Source: Alnus glutinosa (lineage: Eukaryota > Streptophyta > Magnoliopsida > Fagales > Betulaceae). From it: a stretch of DNA of 64,000 nucleotides. Shown here piece after piece: positions 34,166 through 47,137 of this stretch; the stretch's first letter is position 1, and each line of letters opens with the position of its first letter. The notes below the pieces were generated by a model. That model saw nothing but the letters and a program-made list of their open reading frames with translations. It did not search any database and was not told the DNA's origin. Position numbers and translations under genes: made by a program. The DNA lies in assembly GCF_958979055.1 (NCBI RefSeq), contig NC_084886.1, positions 46,269,154 through 46,333,153 of the forward strand, given 5' to 3'.

Positions 34166-36503
34166 TGCTTAGAGTTTTCTTATTTCTCTAATGTTTAATT
34201 TGATCGATCACTTTATCTTTCATTAGGGTTTGTTTAGGAGATGTTGAATTACATCTCTATTTATCTTGTATTTTATTTAAAGAAGTTAATTGGGCCTGAA
34301 TAAAAGGAGACGAGACGTATTATTTCTAAACGATTGTCTTTAATTTGCATTGAGGCTTAGGGTTACTCAAATCATCATATGCCTTACATAGACACCATTA
34401 CTATTTCCTTACCTAATTTTTAAAATAGAAAACTTATGAATGGAATGATATATCTTGCTTCTTTACTTATCCATCGTCTCATTATTCACTCAATTTCAAT
34501 CACACGTTACAAATTAAATTACTGTCAGAATCAATCATGCATGTGTGAACTGAGGTTAGAAAGCCTCGATTGAAAAGTGAGTTCTTTGAATATGGGACAG
34601 CAAAAGACGAAGAAGAAATGCAACAAATATCTATTGCATTGAACGGCAGTTTTGATTAATTAATGAATTAGTAGTTGAGCTAAGAAATTATCAAGCAGAT
34701 CGAGTGGTTCTCATCGAGGAATCTGTCTGGAAGTAATTCCTCCCGTACAAACGGTGTGGGGTACTATATTCGATCTCCTTGCCCGTTGTAATTGGGCAGA
34801 AAATATGGATGGAATTTCTAACGAATTGTTATTAATTCAAATTATTAGCGCTTCAAGTAATAAATATGACATAATTTTTATAGAGTTTACTGGGCCTTTT
34901 TTGGACCATGAGCCTTTTTTTTTTGGTCAGAAGATAAAGCTCATCGTCCAAAAAAAATATGTTTAGTTTCATTTTCTGCATAATTTTTGTTCATCTATTT
35001 TTTAAATTTACTATTAAATTTGTGAGACCTACATATAGATTTTATATATTTTTCAATTTTCTGTACGTGTGGAAGAGTTTATTAAAAGTGAATAACCCTT
35101 TTAAGAGTATATTTTGAGTAATTGTATACATCATACACTTGTCCCTCTTATATTCTTCTTGTATTCTATATGATGTCATACGTCATTGTCTCTAGTTTTC
35201 TTTTGTTTTTCCCTTCGATGCTTCTTTATGGCTAGCTTGATGAACTTTGATATTTGATCATTTCCCTTTTATTTTCAGAAATATAGGGTGGAAAGGATGG
35301 TAGAGATCTCTAGGCTTCAAAGTGCTAACAGGGATATCCTAGGTTTCCGGTGTTTCTTGTTTCTCTTCTCTTCCATCTAGGTTATCTAGGGTTTTTAGTT
35401 TTTCTTTTTTTAAAAGAGAAAAAAATTAGTTTTTAGTTTTCTATTTTTTTCATTTATTAAAAAGTTTAAGGATATTTTTTCTTTTTTTCTCTTATTGTCA
35501 CAGTTAAAAGTTTAGAAGAATATTATCAGTTTGGTCGTAATTTAAAGGGAGTATATATTGTTTACCAATAAGACCACTAATAGCAGCTTTCCTAAATATC
35601 GTTTACTTTTGTAGAAGAAAAATCATAAAAAAAACTACATACAACAAACTTTCTTGGTGTTCCCTAAACCAAGCTAATACTTTTGCTTCCTTTAACATTA
35701 TTTTAATATGAAAAGACTTTTTCTTTCCTCTAACATTTATTTGAAAGAATATTTAAATGGTTTTATCTTTCCTCTCTCTTTCTACTAACATTTAATTTAA
35801 ATAATATTTAAATGGTATAAGAAATAGATAAGAGAAGCTGTTGTAGAGTTTTTTTTTTTTGAATAAGAGTTTATTTGAATATAGAAGCCAAAAGTAATTT
35901 AATTTCTTAATTTTAAAGAAAATCTAAGAGAATATGTTGCTAGTGCTTTGAATAGAAGAGAACATATGAGTTGGCAGAATGACGAGAAGTAGAACTTTTT
36001 CTTTTTATTGGAGGGAGAAGTAGAATAAAAGAATGTGGATTAGGAGAGACACGAGGGCTTGTTTGCTAACTCTTTTTTCTTTTTCTTTTTTCCTTTCTAC
36101 CCAAAAAAAGGTCAAAAAAAAAAACCTCTTAGAAAGGATTATCAAACACCACCATTCGTCATGTTTGTTAATGATTTTGTTTTGTATTATCAAGTTAAAT
36201 AAATTGATAAATAATTCAAAAGATTAAAAAAAAAAAAAATCACGTTTATATATGTCACATCATAACATTTTTTAAAATTAAAAAAAAAAATACTTTCAAA
36301 ACACATTAACAAACACTTTTTTTTTTTTTTGGAATTTTTGAATTTTTTGTGGCCAAAAACATCTTAAAGGGAATCCAAAAATTTTATGGTCCTTTAAATT
36401 GGCGAAAGACATTGATAAAAAGTAATGCTATACTTTGTACATAAATCACATCATAACCACATCATGCTGACGTGGCGTAGATTAGTAAACCTTATATATA
36501 TAG
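34166..36503. other. TPS-4 3' flank
   Basis: Collinear with 55501-58080 in unit B apart from a solo LTR there. It includes the probable 3' UTR (to about 34330) and the landmark 'gatctctaggcttcaaagtg' at 35310. No other gene is seen. It carries GATCGATC at 34202-34209 where unit B has a single GATC. Confidence 0.55.
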
Positions 36504-36852
36504 AGAGAGAAATGATTCTTCACCACCTAAATATACAACTTTTCACCACCTTGTCTATATGGCAAGGTATTCACTACCACCTAAATATACAACTTTTCAC
36601 CACCTTGTCTATGTGGCAAGGTGGTCCCCCACTTTAATTTATTTTTAAAAAATAAAAAAACTCAAAAAGTAGTGGGAGACTACCTTGCCACATATGCAAG
36701 GTGGTGAAAAGTTGTATATTTAGGTGGTATTGAATCATTATTCTTATTTTATTTTTTAAAAATAAAAAAAACTCCAAAGTTAGTAGGGGACCACCTAGCC
36801 ACATAGATAAGGTGGTGAAAAGTTGTATATTTAGGTGGTGGAGAATCATATC
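36504..36852. mobile_element. Nested foldback MITEs (M4 family)
   Basis: Two palindromic elements of the 8555-8757 family, one inside the other: the arm 'tatacaacttttcaccacct' occurs at about 36531 and 36586, and its inverted copy at about 36698 and 36810. TA-rich flanks ('cttatatatata') occur on both sides. Unit B lacks this insertion near 58095. Confidence 0.75.
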
Positions 36853-36929
36853 TTATATATATAATGGTCAATTCAAGAGCTACTAATCTATGCCACATCA
36901 ACATAGTGTGATTATGTTGTAAAGAAAAT

Positions 36930-37100
36930 AAATGCTACACATAGTTTCACTCCTACACTTCTATTTACATTTTTTGTCGTGACTTTTAAAATCACTATTG
37001 AATTTGGGATGGATCACTATTAGATTTTTTATTTAATTAATAGTGATTTAAAAGTACCATCACGAAATGTGAGAGTGAGAATGTGTATAGCATTACTCCA
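36930..37100. mobile_element. Foldback MITE (M5 family), shared by both units
   Basis: The arms 'aatgctacacatagtttcac' and the inverted 'gtgagaatgtgtatagcatt' surround the core 'gacttttaaaatcactattg'. The unit B copy is at 58165-58340, so it predates the A/B duplication. A relative is at 9776-9960. Confidence 0.65.
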
Positions 37101-37251
37101 ATATCACGCCACTTGTCATTGTGAATTTGTGAGCCTCCTCTATACTAAGTTACATCCTTTTCTTTTTCACTCAATTTTTTAGACTCATACCGTAAGGAAT
37201 AATTTTATACACCACATTATTATCATATTTTGTTGATGATGTGATAGAAGT

Positions 37252-37424
37252 ATTTTTTTTTGTTTTTTGTTTTTTTTTTTTTTGATTAACAGGGGGCAAG
37301 GAGAAATGGGATGAAGTCACAACATATCGGAAATTTAAGAGAAAGAGGTAGACACATACAGTCTTACAAGTTTAATCCAACACATCTCTTTAAAATAGCC
37401 TATCTCTTGAAAAAAGGAAAGAGC
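37252..37424 (-). mobile_element. Short retroposon with 19-bp target duplication
   Basis: It starts on the + strand with a T-rich tail (poly-A of a minus-strand insert) and is flanked by two identical 19-bp copies of 'ttgatgatgtgatagaagt' (37233-37251, 37425-37443). Unit B has the single-copy empty site near 58465. The body (about 150 bp) matches no tRNA or known gene I recognise; it may be a LINE 3' tail or a processed transcript. Confidence 0.85.
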
Positions 37425-37735
37425 TTGATGATGTGATAGAAGTTATTAACTATTGTATTAGCTGTTATTAAAAAAACCCAAAAACTATTAAACCTAACCT
37501 TATCGCATTAACAAAGTGTGATAGTGGTGTGGTGAGCAAAATGTGATAGTAATTGATCACGTGAAGAAGAAACTGACAACGCAGTTAAAGCCAACTCATG
37601 ATCGTACATTAGATTTATTAAACCTCAATTAAAACAATCAACTCATGATCGTACATTGGTTTCAAGGGTACGACAGAATGGTAAGCTTGCCAACATATTA
37701 CATATATACCATATACGTGGTTGATGTTATTTTTT

Positions 37736-38236
37736 TTACATCTCGATCTTTTGTAAATTAATATTATTACAAATTTAATTGTGAATTTATATTTATTTTA
37801 TGTCGAAACAAACGAAACATTATATTTGATCATTTTTTTTTTTTTTTCAGAAAAATAAGGTGGAAAGGATGGTAAAGATCTCTAGGCTTCAAAGTGCTAA
37901 CGAGAATATATTAGGTTTCCGATGTTTCTTGTTTCTCTTCTCTTCATCTAGGTTGTTTAGGTTTTCTCATTTTTCTTTTTTTAAAAAGATTAAAATAAAA
38001 TAAAAAAAAAAAAAAACATTAGTTGTTTATATTTTTCTATTTTTTTTTTCTCTTATTGAAAAGTTTAAGGGTCTTTTTTTGCCATTGAGTGACATTGTCA
38101 TTTGGTCATAATTTAAAGGGAGTATTGTTTACCAATAAATGTACTAGTAGCAGCTTTTTTAAATCTTATTCACTTCTCTAAAAAAAAAACTCCTAAAAAA
38201 CTACATGCAACAAACTTCCTTGGTGTTCCATAAACT
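37736..38236. other. Extra copy of TPS 3' flank at the unit junction
   Basis: 37845-38236 repeats the segment found at 35270-35660 and 56490-56890, with the landmark 'gatctctaggcttcaaagtg' present a third time in diverged form. It may be the remnant of an older unit boundary. Confidence 0.55.
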
Positions 38237-38420
38237 AGGGCTGATCAAATACCCGCAAACCCGCCCCAACCCGCCCGCCCCGCCCCTAAAATCTCGGGTT
38301 TTAGTTGATTTTTTGCGGGTACGGGTTTAAAAATGATATACCCGTGCGGGTTGCGGGGCGGGTTGTGGGTTGGGTTTTTAAAAACCCCGGGGACCCGCCC
38401 CGCCCCGTACAATTAATAAG
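38237..38420. mobile_element. hAT-like terminal region
   Basis: 'tagggctgatcaaatacccg' is followed by GC-rich 'cccgcccc' and 'gcggggcggg' inverted motifs, a style common at hAT-type element ends. The opposite end is not located, so boundaries are tentative. Confidence 0.4.
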
Positions 38421-38642
38421 AAAAAAAAAAAAAAAAACCCTAGCATTCTAGCAACTAGTAGTGCCGCACCCCCCCCCCCCCCCTCCACATTTTTTCCTTT
38501 CGTTTCTTCCTAAACTCTAGCGCCCCCTTCGCATCTTCTTCTTCAAAATTTCCTGCTGAATCTTGTATCTGCTCCATGGCCCCCTTTGCATCTTCTTCTT
38601 CTTCTTCAAAATATCCTGTCGAATCTTGCATCTACTCCATGG

Positions 38643-38685
38643 CCACGCCCACGCCCACGCCCACGCCCATGCCCACGCCCACGTG
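38643..38685. repeat. (CCCACG)n minisatellite
   Basis: About seven hexamer units, one with an internal T for C change. The short ORFs across it (His-Ala or Pro-Arg repeats) are artefacts. Confidence 0.95.
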
Positions 38686-38921
38686 AAAGGTACTTTGTCT
38701 CGGTCTCTTCTTTTCTTCTTTCCTTCTTCTCTTCTTCTGATCCACTTATTTTTATTTGTACTTATTTATTGTTTGGTTCCTAGGAAAATTTGTGAAAAAG
38801 GAAAAAAGAAAGTGAAAAAGAATTTACTTTTGCTTTCTTTTTCTTAAAAAAATAAAATAAAAAAGAAAAAAATACAATCAACCTCGTCTCACAATTGGGG
38901 TCAGCCTCACAACCTCTAAAT

Positions 38922-39125
38922 CAGGATTTTATACATTATTTATTTAAATTTGAGAAAATTCGAACAAGTGATTATGAGAGATTACTTATGAGACTCACCT
39001 GACCAAATAAAAATTTGGTTGCCCAATCACTTATTCGGTCAGGTAAGTTTTATAAATGATCTCTTATAATCATTTATCTGAATTTTCTTAAATTTAATTA
39101 AATAATTGTAAAGAATACTGATCCG
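38922..39125. mobile_element. Foldback element (M2 family)
   Basis: Relative of 7498-7710: an inverted pair built on 'aaatttgagaaaattcg' and 'gaattttcttaaattt', with the core 'gagactcacctgaccaaata'. Confidence 0.6.
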
Positions 39126-39168
39126 CAACCTCTTTGATTGCCGCCCGTACTTGCTCATTCAGAATTAC

Positions 39169-39450
39169 TGTTAGATTATATTAAGAGATTTGATTTAAGA
39201 GATTTATTGTAATTATTATTATCTCTTAATTGTAATCAGATTTGACCCATACTTATATATTTACCAAAATTCTCTTATAAATAGGAGTCTCATGTATTGT
39301 AAAAACATCAAGTAAATAAGAGTATAGTATAGTCCTTTAAACTTTATCTTATAAACATAAATTATCAACTGAACTACATAAAATTTGTTGTCACTATTTT
39401 TTTTTTTTTTTTATTACCTTTATTTTTCTATACAATAATCTTTTCTAACA
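39169..39450 (+). repeat. Probable solo LTR
   Basis: Starts TGTTAGATTAT and ends TTTTCTAACA, with an internal TATA box and 'ataaataggagtctcatgta' typical of a short Copia LTR promoter. No matching 5-bp target duplication is seen, so the call is tentative. It lies just before unit B. Confidence 0.5.
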
Positions 39451-41025
39451 ATTTTTACCGCAAGAAAGTCGCCATTATCTCTTGATATGATGCTTCTGAG
39501 ATTTGAATGAAGACAAGGCGTCCATGTCTAACAGAAAGAAAACGAGAAAGAAAACATGCATATGGATCCTAATCCGATGAGTAAAGCTGCAGGTGACTCT
39601 ATTTTACTAATTTTATAGCAGATCATTATGATTAAAGCTCTGAAGCTTTAATTTGGGCCCTGAAGCTTTTTTATTCTAAACCATTAAAAATAAATAAAAA
39701 AAAATTGCATGTCGGCAAAATTAAAGTCTGAGATCTTCCTAAATCCACGTATATATCACGACAAATTCATCACACACGACTTTCTTGTCCAGAATATATC
39801 ATATATATATATATATATAGTGGAATCCACACACTACTTTCTTGTCCGGAATCCCATGTGCCAACATATATAGTTCATCAATTATTTAAACCCATGTTGG
39901 CATAACGTACTCATCAATTATTAAAGCCACGTGAGGTTAAGGGCCAGGAAAGATCGAGCTTTTCATGACGAGTAAAAATTTCTCAGGTTTTACTCATGGA
40001 GTTGGGAAAAAATAAAAAATAAGGCTCGATCCATTAAAGTTTCTAGGAAATTCATTAATATTTTTAAGTGGGGGATGGCAGCAACATTTTCTTGTGGCTT
40101 AATTGGAGGCATCCGGAGGAGGTTCTTTATGAAAAATTTGGTCATAGCTAGAGTTGTACGATACTGGGCAGTAAAGTTAATGCAAAATTGTCATCTGTAT
40201 TAAGCAATGAAATGTTGAGGAGTGTTGTCCCGCATAAAGACCTTATCCCAAATCCTAAAAGTGTGCGCTTTATTGTACTTTACCACAAACATGACACCCC
40301 CCAAGTCCCAAGGGTTATATATGTTATAAATATATTCATTTTATTTTTTTATACGAGGTATTCTCCAGTTTTTATAGCTGCAATATACCTCATTCACTAA
40401 ACGACTGGCCCACTGAGGCAGTAGTCGAACCTTCCGAGCGCAGAATAAATGTATTCATTTGAACATGTGATATGTTTAATTGGGTATTATATAAAGGTAA
40501 TCATTTGAAGCATATGTTCCCAAGCATCCATTCAATCCAAAAACGACAACAAGCTTCACTAAAAGCCTTCCTCGATCAATGGATCGATCTTTACCGTCTT
40601 GCTTCAATTCACTCAATAATGGCAACTTCACTCCACTCGTCCCATCTAAAAGTCTAATCTCTTTCATGACAACCAGAAGTGGCAATGTTCTTCCTACTTT
40701 CCTATGCATGGCCACCAGCGATATCTCAAGTCATTTCAATATTGCTCGGCGATCAGTAAATTAAGTGCAACCTCTCATTTGGCACTATGATTACATCCAT
40801 CCAGTCACTGACAAGTGCATATGTGGTATATTTATTACGTTATTCTTTTTTGTTTTTAGTCTTAATTAGCAGTGTATTTGGTCACGCCAGCTACTGTGAA
40901 TTAGACGTGAAATGGACCTGAAGAATAACAATACGTACTCTTAATTCTTAATTTGTAATTTGGATCACACTAAAAAAATACAGGAGCTTCACTTAATATA
41001 TTTATTTTGGGGACCCTACAGAGGG

Positions 41026-41605
41026 TGTTAGGGAAATTTCCCAAAAAGAAAATAAAAAACATTTTCATAGATTCCGAAAGAGCGCGAAGTTCAACGGCTG
41101 CAACAGGGTAAATCCGGACAGAGGAAGAGGAGAAATGGAGCATTAAATGAGAACTTTAATGAGGGAATCACCTCATTAAAGTCTTTGATCCTGCTAATCA
41201 AAGACAACCGCCGCCACATGAGAAAGTATAAACTGTGGCTTGAGATAACTGTCTGAGACAGCCGAAGGAAATTAATTGAGAAAAGATAAGCATCTTAGGG
41301 TGATAAATGACTGTACAGATATAGAAAGGGAAAGAAGGAAACAGATAAAAGATGGTCAATACAGAAAAATACAATACAGGAAAACTCCTAAACTCTCTCT
41401 AATCTGAACAAATATCTCTCATTCTCCTCCTTATTAAGCTCGTACTAATTTGATCGTCGGAGGGGGCACGGCCAAAAACCCTGCCGTTCCTTTTGTCTTG
41501 CAGGACGTAGAGGAGGATACTTCAAGGTTTTCCGTTTCCATCTATTCGGGGTCCGAAGACCAACCAGGAGTTGACACGTCTCACATCCAAATTTTTGCAT
41601 TAACA
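41026..41605 (+). repeat. Solo LTR with GAGGG target duplication
   Basis: Starts TGTTAGGGAAATTTCCC and ends TTTGCATTAACA, with GAGGG on both sides (41021-41025, 41606-41610). Unit A has the empty site at about 21373-21380. The 580-bp length and the late 'gatcgtcggagggggcacgg' block are in the style of a Ty3/Gypsy LTR. Solo LTRs arise by recombination between the two LTRs of a full element. Confidence 0.92.
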
Positions 41606-41803
41606 GAGGGTAATATAGAACTTGATGCTGCGGCAAGCAATAATGATGAGCACTAAAATTAAAATCAAATCTCAATACTACGTGATCGAAAACAATAAAT
41701 GATTAAATAAACAATATATAGCCTAAAAATTAAGCTAGTGATTGACTTATACCTAATTCAAAAATTAAGAAATAGCATGCCATGATTCTAAACCAGGTAT
41801 TGA

Positions 41804-42058
<255 letters not shown>

Positions 42059-42332
42059 TAGGTTCCTATTAATATTCTTTATGTTCGGATATAAATTAAA
42101 TCTTTTTTATTGGCTTAAATTTTTTAAATAAGTTGTGATTTAACATAGCATGAGAGTCAAAGGTTTTGAGTTCGAACTTTGTCGATCTCCGTCATTCACC
42201 TTTCAATTTTAATTAAATATTTCACATGTTGAGCCTTACTAATTAAGGGGGAATTTGAACCAACGTACACGTATGGGAAAGTGTTAGAACATAATCCCTG
42301 ATAATCCCTGATCTTTCTTTAATTTTGAAAAA

Positions 42333-42692
42333 ATCTACCCAAACTTGAAAAAGTGTTAATTTAGGGTATTTATTGAATCTTTCAATATTTTTCAATTTCA
42401 AGCCTTAGAATTTTTCGTTAAATCCTGTTAAAATTTCCAAAATACCCCTGTGCTCATTTTTTTAAAATATATATATATATAATTTTTCAAAGATTTAGAC
42501 ATGGGTATTTTTGCAAATTCCGTTAAATTCTTACCAATACCTAAATCCTAGCAAATTTTTTGTTTTTTTTTTTCCTAAAAAAAATAGGGGTATCGTAGAA
42601 ATTTTGACAAGATTTAACAAAAAATTCTAACAACGAATGGTTGAAATTGAAAAATTGATACCATAAATTGAAATTTTTTAAAGTTTGGGTAC
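42333..42692. mobile_element. Foldback element (family M7), partly deleted in unit A
   Basis: The arms 'cccaaacttgaaaaagtg' and 'ttttttaaagtttgggt' are inverted copies. Unit A keeps only the right half (22014-22170), so A has a deletion of about 300 bp. A relative lies at 45788-46167. Confidence 0.6.
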
Positions 42693-43926
42693 ATTTTTTT
42701 TTTAAGTGATGAAAGATCAACAGTTATAAGTGAAGTTTTCTCTCAACATAAACTAAAAATATTAAATTAACCATTTTCTATCCATTTAAACTTTCGAAAT
42801 AAGTAATAATTAATCTACTATAGCCTTCATATATAATATGGCTATTTTGACATAAAGAAACTGTACTCTTTTGTGATTCCAGATGGCATACCAATGCAAT
42901 GGATCGGCTCCCTTATTATATGAAGATATTTTTCCTTGCTCTCCACAACACCGTTAATGAAATGGCTTTTGACGCCCTTAAGGAACAAGGAGTACATATT
43001 ATTCGATACCTTAAAAAAGCCGTATGGTCTTGATCGACTTCTAAACTCGTTGCCATTATTTACCTTGAGACACTTTTTCATTTAAATATGATGTATATTC
43101 ATTGTAATTCCACGTAATTCAAATGTTTCAGTGGGCAGATTTATGCAGATCTTAATTACTTGTTGGAAGCAAAGTGGTATTACAGCGGATATACACCAAG
43201 CTTTCAAGAATACATTGAGAATACATGGGTTTCAATATCAGCACCAGTTGTACGTATTAGTGCATGCTTTTTTTCTTGTCACAAATCCACTTCTTAAAAT
43301 TTGCAATGGGCCTATTCGATGCATGTATCAGCCATTCAGCCCCTTTCAATTAATTCCACTTACTGCTACGGTTTTTCATTAACTCAAATGGCGAAGAAGT
43401 GCAAAGCAATGTCTTTTATACAGTTGTTAAATTTATAAGAATACAAATATATCCTTAATTAAAAAATTAAAAATTAAATAAATGGATAATTAAAAAAAAA
43501 AAAAAAAAAAGGGGACTGATGAGCGTGGCCATGCGTCAACCCAGATCCATGGTCAGTGGTGGGCGGTCAACAGGGACTCATGCATCCATCAATTCCAATT
43601 AAAAGGAGGAGGAGCATAATAATCCAATTAAAAGTGTTATTTTATGTGAATAGGGTGTTAGGGGATGATTTCTTGTCCCCCACAAATCATTTTCCCTAAT
43701 GTGGGTATCTCAAATGTTAGGTCCTAAAAAATTGGCTTTATTCAATGATCAAAATCACCTTAGTCTTGGTTGTAAAACTTTCTCAACACCCAGCTGTTTT
43801 GGTGTGAAAAAGTTGTCTTTGTGAAGTCTCTATTGCATCGAGGTTCCAAATCTTGTTTGGAATACATCACTATTGCAAAAGGAATGGGTCGCTCTCCTCC
43901 ATGACTCGATCATAAAGCTGTAACCT

Positions 43927-45474
43927 CAGTACAAAAAAAGCTATAATTAGCCGCGTGTCTACAGTAACTGTTACTGTAGACATACGGCCAACTAGCCACG
44001 TGTCTTAATGACAACGTGGCAGAGTGTTTACGAAAAATAATTAGCCGCGTATATTCTGTACACGCGTGCAATTGGCCGCGTGTATTTTTTACACGCGGCC
44101 AATTGGCCGCGTGTATCAAATAAACGTGGCCAATTCCAGTTTTCCCACTTTTATTTTTTTCTTCTGCAACTGCTGTCTTCTTTGACTTTTCTTATCCTTT
44201 ATTTTTTGTTTTTTTTTTCTCCCTTCGACGATAATGGATGGACGGCACATTCAGTATTTTTTTTTAAATGGCAACATGGCTTTGAGCCACGTCGCCACTG
44301 GTCCAGGTGCTCCGCGCGAGACAATTCCCGCGCGGCACCTGGCCACACATTTCGAACAAAAAAAAAAAAAAAAATTATTAATATTAACATTTCGAACGAT
44401 AATGGGTGGACGGTACAGTTTCTCTCTCTCTCTCTCTCCAGTCCGGTTTATAATATTAAAACTCCTCAGTTTCTCTCTCTCTCTCTCTCCAGTCCTCCGA
44501 TTCAGTTTCTCTCATCCAAAAGTATATATGCGTTGAAATGGAGTTCACCGAAGATCTCGATGAAAGAAGGCTGTTCAATGGGTTTTTCAGGCTTAATCTG
44601 GTTCCATGAAGAGAGGGATTCAAGCAGCGTTGTTGGGTTTTCGGGCAATGGGTTTTTGAAGATGTGTTGAAGGCTTCCACAGGCAGCCATAGCTGCTGCT
44701 GCTGCTTGAGAGAAAAGAAGAGCAAAAAAAGGTTGATGAGTATTGGTTATTTTTGTAGTTTTGACTTTTTGAATCTAATTTCCAACGACTTTATTTATTT
44801 TGTTGGTGATTTGCGCCAAAATGAAAGGACTGGCCGGATTTGTTGGTGATTTTTGTAGTTTTGGCTTTTTGAATCTAATTTCCGGCGACTGTATTTATTT
44901 TGTTGGTGATTTTTTTTGGTATTTTTTGCTGTTTTGTTGGTATTTTGGGCCAGAATGAATTTAGATAAATGTCTTGGATTTTGTTGGTGATTTTAATTTT
45001 GGTGTTTTGTTGGTAGTTGTTTGGCAAGAATGAAACTAGATTCGGCCAGTTTCTTGGTTTTCGTTGCCGGCCTCGAAGAAGTTTCCGGCAAGGAGAGAAA
45101 AATACACGTGGTTGTTCTGGCGAAAGAAAATACCGGTGAAAAAAAAAAAAAAAAAAAAAAGAGAAGATTTCTTCTCTTTTTAAAAAAAAAAAAAAACTGA
45201 AATAATTAGCCACGTGTACTACAGTACACATGGCCAACTGTTAGCCGCGTGTACTGTAGTACACGTGGCTAACTGTCAGCCACATGTATTTTAATACACG
45301 TGGCCACTTGGACACGTGTATTAAAATACACGTGGCGAAATGTGCATTTAGTGACACCCGGATTCACCACGTGTTTTCACGTGGCCACTTGAACGTGGTC
45401 AACAGTTCGCCACGTGTACAGTGACCGTACACGTGGCGAAATGCAAGTGGCGAAAAACAATTTTTTTTGTAGTG
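43927..45474 (+). mobile_element. CACTA element, second full copy
   Basis: Begins CAGTACAAAAAAA (a one-base variant of CACTA) and ends TTTTTTTTGTAGTG, with CCT on each side (43924-43926, 45475-45477). It shares subterminal modules ('ccgcgtgt.tacagta') and the central hairpin ('gagacaattcccgcgc', 44318-44333) with the 23246 element. It carries CT-rich tracts and no transposase. The Gly/Phe-rich stretch 44750-45110 contains repeats of 'tttgttggtgatttt'. Confidence 0.88.
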
Positions 45475-45787
45475 CCTCTTGAATCCCATATTCGATAAGT
45501 TGTGTCTGATATCATATTCAACGTGCTAGTTGACTCTAATATCAAATGATACAAACCTTGAATAGAACTTATTCTTGAAAATCGGCTTGCAAGGGAAGAG
45601 TATCAAAAAATTTATATACACGTAATTAAGATTATACTTAAACCATGTAGGACACTTAAAATTGTGACAGCATAAACTAGAATATTTTGAATGTTAACTA
45701 TGTTCTTAATCTAATCAGTATTAAGATTTGTAAGGGAAATTGTGATATATGAATATTTGAAGTAAAAACATAGTAGTTTTTTGCTCT

Positions 45788-46167
45788 TGCAATTACTTCC
45801 CTAAACTTAAAAAAGATTCTTAATTTAGTGTATCAATCTTTCTATTTTTTTTTTCAATTTCACTAATCAGTTAAGATTTTCCGTTAAATCCTACAAAAAT
45901 TTACAAAATATCCCTATTTTTGTTTTTAAAAAAATATAAAAAATAAATTTCAAAGATTCAAGTGTGGGTATTTTTGTAAATTTGGTTAATTCATGACCAA
46001 CTTCCAAATCCTTGCAACTTTTTTTTTTCTTAAAAAAAAAAAAAAAAAAAGAGGGAGAAATTTTGACAGCCATCCGTTAGGATTTAACGAGAAATCCTAA
46101 CGGATAAGTGTTATTAAAAAAAATTAAAAGATGGATATATAGAGATTTTGAAGTTTAAGGGTAATTG
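45788..46167. mobile_element. Foldback element (family M7)
   Basis: The ends 'gcaattacttccctaaactt' and 'aagtttaagggtaattgc' are inverted copies, and inner arms ('gttaagattttccgttaaat' against 'atttaacgagaaatcctaac') also pair. No ORF. Confidence 0.7.
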
Positions 46168-46800
46168 CATATATAATGAAAATTGAAGGGGGTTAAATAA
46201 AGTTTTTCCTAAAAGGAAAAAAATTATATATTGTTAGCTTATGAAATGATATATGTTCTTATAAATATAATAATATTTTTGTAATGATTAATATAAACGT
46301 TTTTCATCGTGATGAATATGAATAATTAGTAGGGGAAATGACACCACCGTCTGTGTGAAGTGAAGAGATTTTTCTTCAAAGCTCTAAGAAGCCCGTGCAT
46401 GGGTCATTTTTTTTCCATCTCCAGTACGGAACGACTTTTCCCAGAGAATGACGTTATGGCATCCGTCATAGGTTCATTGTTTTGCAATTATTCCATCCGT
46501 CACAATTATCTTTCATTTGACCATTCCAACCACCCTTTAGACTTGTAAAAATAAAAAATAAATAAAAAATCTGAATGGTCTAAGTTTTCCATGTAGTACA
46601 GACATGCTTGTAAAGTTTCATAAAATTCTATAGCGGTAAAAACATTGCATCTTTTAGTCTAAAGCTGCAAAGCATTGCTCCCATGGACCACTTCTGAACA
46701 TGTTATTATGGTTCAATCAGTATATTGTTTATTTGGTTCTGGATTTTGACGTGTCACAAGTTGTACTAATGAAAACCTGTTTGGCTTTCTCATTTTGCAG
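46168..46800. other. Unassigned sequence before the possible captured exon
   Basis: Mixed AT-rich sequence and a slightly GC-richer stretch (46340-46530). If 46801-46982 is a real exon, 46560-46800 would be its preceding intron, ending 'cattttgcag'. Nothing else is recognised. Confidence 0.35.
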
Positions 46801-46982
46801 CGGAGATATCAGAAGTTACTGGGAAGGAACAGATGGATGCACAGCCAACCAAGAAATTAAGGAAGAGGAAGGAAACAATAACTTTGTTTGCGACTAGACA
46901 AATATGTTTTGGACAAATTTTAGAAGGCATCATGGGTGTTTCGAAAGATGATATGCAAACTGTGATGCCCGGAAATTTGTAG
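46801..46982 (+). pseudogene. Possible captured terminal exon, function unknown
   Basis: After a good acceptor ('ttctcattttgcag') the frame starting with the second codon reads EISEVTGKEQMDAQPTKKL, then a basic RKRKE stretch, and stays open for about 59 residues to a TAG at 46980. The composition looks protein-like and nuclear-localised rather than random AT-rich sequence. I do not recognise the family. It sits in the composite insertion of unit B, so transposon capture of a host gene fragment is plausible. Confidence 0.35.
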
Positions 46983-47137
46983 TATCAGCAATTCAGCAAC
47001 TACGTACTTGTGTCTTGGGTCTGTTATTAATGTGTTTTGGGTTTTTTTTTTTCCTGAAAAAGTGTTTTGGTTTAATATTAATGTGAAAATTGTTTTTATA
47101 TTTTGAGTTTATTAATGTGAAAAAAATAAAAAAATTG

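Noticed and set aside
38563..38847. ORFs with His-Ala or Pro-Arg repeats
   Set aside because: Products of the (CCCACG)n minisatellite and poly-T tracts.
39169..39450. Certain solo LTR call
   Set aside because: Termini and internal signals fit, but no 5-bp target duplication was found, so it is listed only as probable.
44080..44670. 196-codon ORF in the second CACTA element
   Set aside because: It crosses poly-T, poly-A and CT-rich tracts and has no domain; no homologous frame in the 23246 element.
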